A DNA stretch of 49,063 nucleotides from Ichthyophonus hoferi (Eukaryota > Opisthokonta > Ichthyosporea > Ichthyophonida > Ichthyophonidae), in NCBI GenBank assembly GCA_002751075.1, contig NAOQ01000014.1, forward strand, positions 62,634 through 111,696, given 5' to 3'. The notes beneath the pieces are model-generated. The model made no database searches and was not told where the DNA came from. It saw nothing but the letters and a program-made list of their open reading frames with translations. Shown one piece after another: positions 48,310 through 49,063 of this stretch. Position 1 is the first letter of the stretch; every line of letters begins with the position of its first letter. The position numbers and the translations under genes are program-made.

Positions 48310-49063
48310 ATGGCTTCAACTACAGCCATACTACCCACGAATGTGGACGAAAATATTCCAAGACTTCTGGAGCTGATAAGTTCTGGTTCTTTTGGAAAAG
48401 TATATCGTAGTTTGAATGATAGGAGCGAGGAGGTTGCTGTTAAGGTTATTCCTCTTAACGGCGGCAGCACCAATTATGATAGTTTGAACCAAGAGTTATA
48501 TATTAGCAAGCTTCTAAAACACCCAAACATTGTTACCACATATGATATTATTAGAGCCGAAAATGCTGTTTATGTTGTACAAGAGTATTGCAGTCGCGGC
48601 GATTTTTTCGATGTGATTCCACCTCTTGTAGGTATTCAAGATGAAGTTCTTATAAAAAAATACTTCCGTCAACTTGTAAGTGCAGTTAATTATATGCATT
48701 CTCTTAACTACGTTCATCGTGATATTAAACCCGAGAATCTTGTCCTAACCGTCGATGACGACGTACGTCTCATTGACTTTGGCCTCTCTGGCCCAGAAGA
48801 TGATATTGTCGAACCTTGTACCGGGACTATTCCTTATATGGCACCGGTGAGTGCATTTTTGGTCGAGTTTATTGATTTGGTTTTGAGAGATTGTATGGAA
48901 ACGGCCCTAAGTTGTTTTATATGACTGCTTTTAACAAGCATTTCTTACATGCATACTAATGACTACCTAACTATATATATTTTTTTGGGCATGAAAAAAA
49001 AAAAAGACAAATCCTGTTGTCAATATGATAACCTTCTTTTTTTTTTTTTTTTTTTTTTTTTTT
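48310..49063 (+). CDS. Protein kinase (Ser/Thr), first exon, truncated by window end
   Basis: Exon 1 runs 48310-48846 (179 residues), ending at the donor CCG|GTGAGT inside the activation segment; the intron fills the rest of the window. Start context AAAAAACATGGC is good. Kinase motifs in order: Gly loop SSGSFGKVY, VAVKVI Lys, Glu in NQELYISKLL, LKHPNIVTTYDI, hinge EYCSRGDFFDVI, HRDIKPENL, DFGLSG, TGTIPYMAP with the following Glu expected in exon 2. HRDIKPEN (Lys) and TGTIPYMAP indicate a Ser/Thr kinase; the pattern is nearest to CAMK/CHK1-like kinases by eye. The N-terminus is very short (about 20 residues) and the C-terminal domain is unseen, so no closer call is possible. This exon is much longer than other exons in the window. 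Confidence 0.88.
49037..49063. repeat. Poly-T run at the window end
   Basis: 27 uninterrupted T residues close the window, in the kinase intron. It may be a real homopolymer, possibly the edge of a retroposed element, or an assembly edge. Confidence 0.7.

Noticed and set aside
48077-48376. A 99-codon frame overlapping the kinase start
   Set aside because: Different frame from the clear kinase exon, no domain, AT-rich hydrophobic composition.
1-49063. CRISPR arrays, operons, bacterial promoters
   Set aside because: The window is spliced eukaryotic DNA; tandem repeats present lack spacer structure.

Overview
The window is eukaryotic nuclear DNA, AT-rich, full of TA/TG microsatellites, and organised as small exons (about 34-480 bp) split by GT...AG introns. 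No bacterial operon, ribosome binding site or CRISPR is present. A MEK-type MAP kinase kinase, a trypsin-EGF protein with a hydrophobic tail and a C18orf32-type UPF0729 protein together fit an opisthokont, most likely a holozoan (unicellular relative of animals, or an animal). That placement is an inference from gene content. I joined exons by hand, requiring GT/AG borders, matching phase and family sense.

Layout. 124-6644 (minus): a MAP2K gene of at least 10 exons, its 3' end beyond base 1, with a further 5' exon candidate at 7093-7176. 7.2-16.3 kb: gene-poor, holding a decayed minus-strand coding tract (11.69-12.66 kb) with an internal repeat of about 440 bp, and a GC-richer patch (13.3-14.4 kb) with hairpins and open frames I could not resolve. 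16.3-17.9 kb: an acidic coding exon, a two-exon 83-residue gene and a 158-bp tandem duplication. 19042-20478 (plus): the beta subunit of the nascent polypeptide-associated complex (BTF3), four exons, complete. 22.1-27.2 kb (minus): the 3' ends of two unrecognised genes. 27717-32891 (plus): a seven-exon ankyrin-repeat protein. 33078-38473 (plus): a nine-exon J-domain cochaperone. 38.5-41.2 kb: repeat remnants including an inverted pair. 41188-41733 (plus): UPF0729 protein. 42698-45863 (minus): secreted serine protease with one EGF domain and a hydrophobic C-terminal tail. 47200-47324 (minus): a terminal exon weakly like an ML/NPC2 domain. 48310 to the end (plus): first exon of a protein kinase.

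The genes form no evident pathway. BTF3 and the J-domain protein both act in protein folding and targeting, MAP2K and the terminal kinase in signalling, and the protease acts outside the cell, but the neighbours look like ordinary unlinked eukaryotic genes. The best-supported models are MAP2K, BTF3, ankyrin, J-domain, UPF0729 and the protease, because exon phases agree at every junction. I did not find a convincing new multi-gene system. The oddities most worth checking are the non-tryptic protease activation site, the two phase-compatible 5' ends of MAP2K, the ankyrin/J-domain boundary, and the decayed repeat-bearing coding tract.
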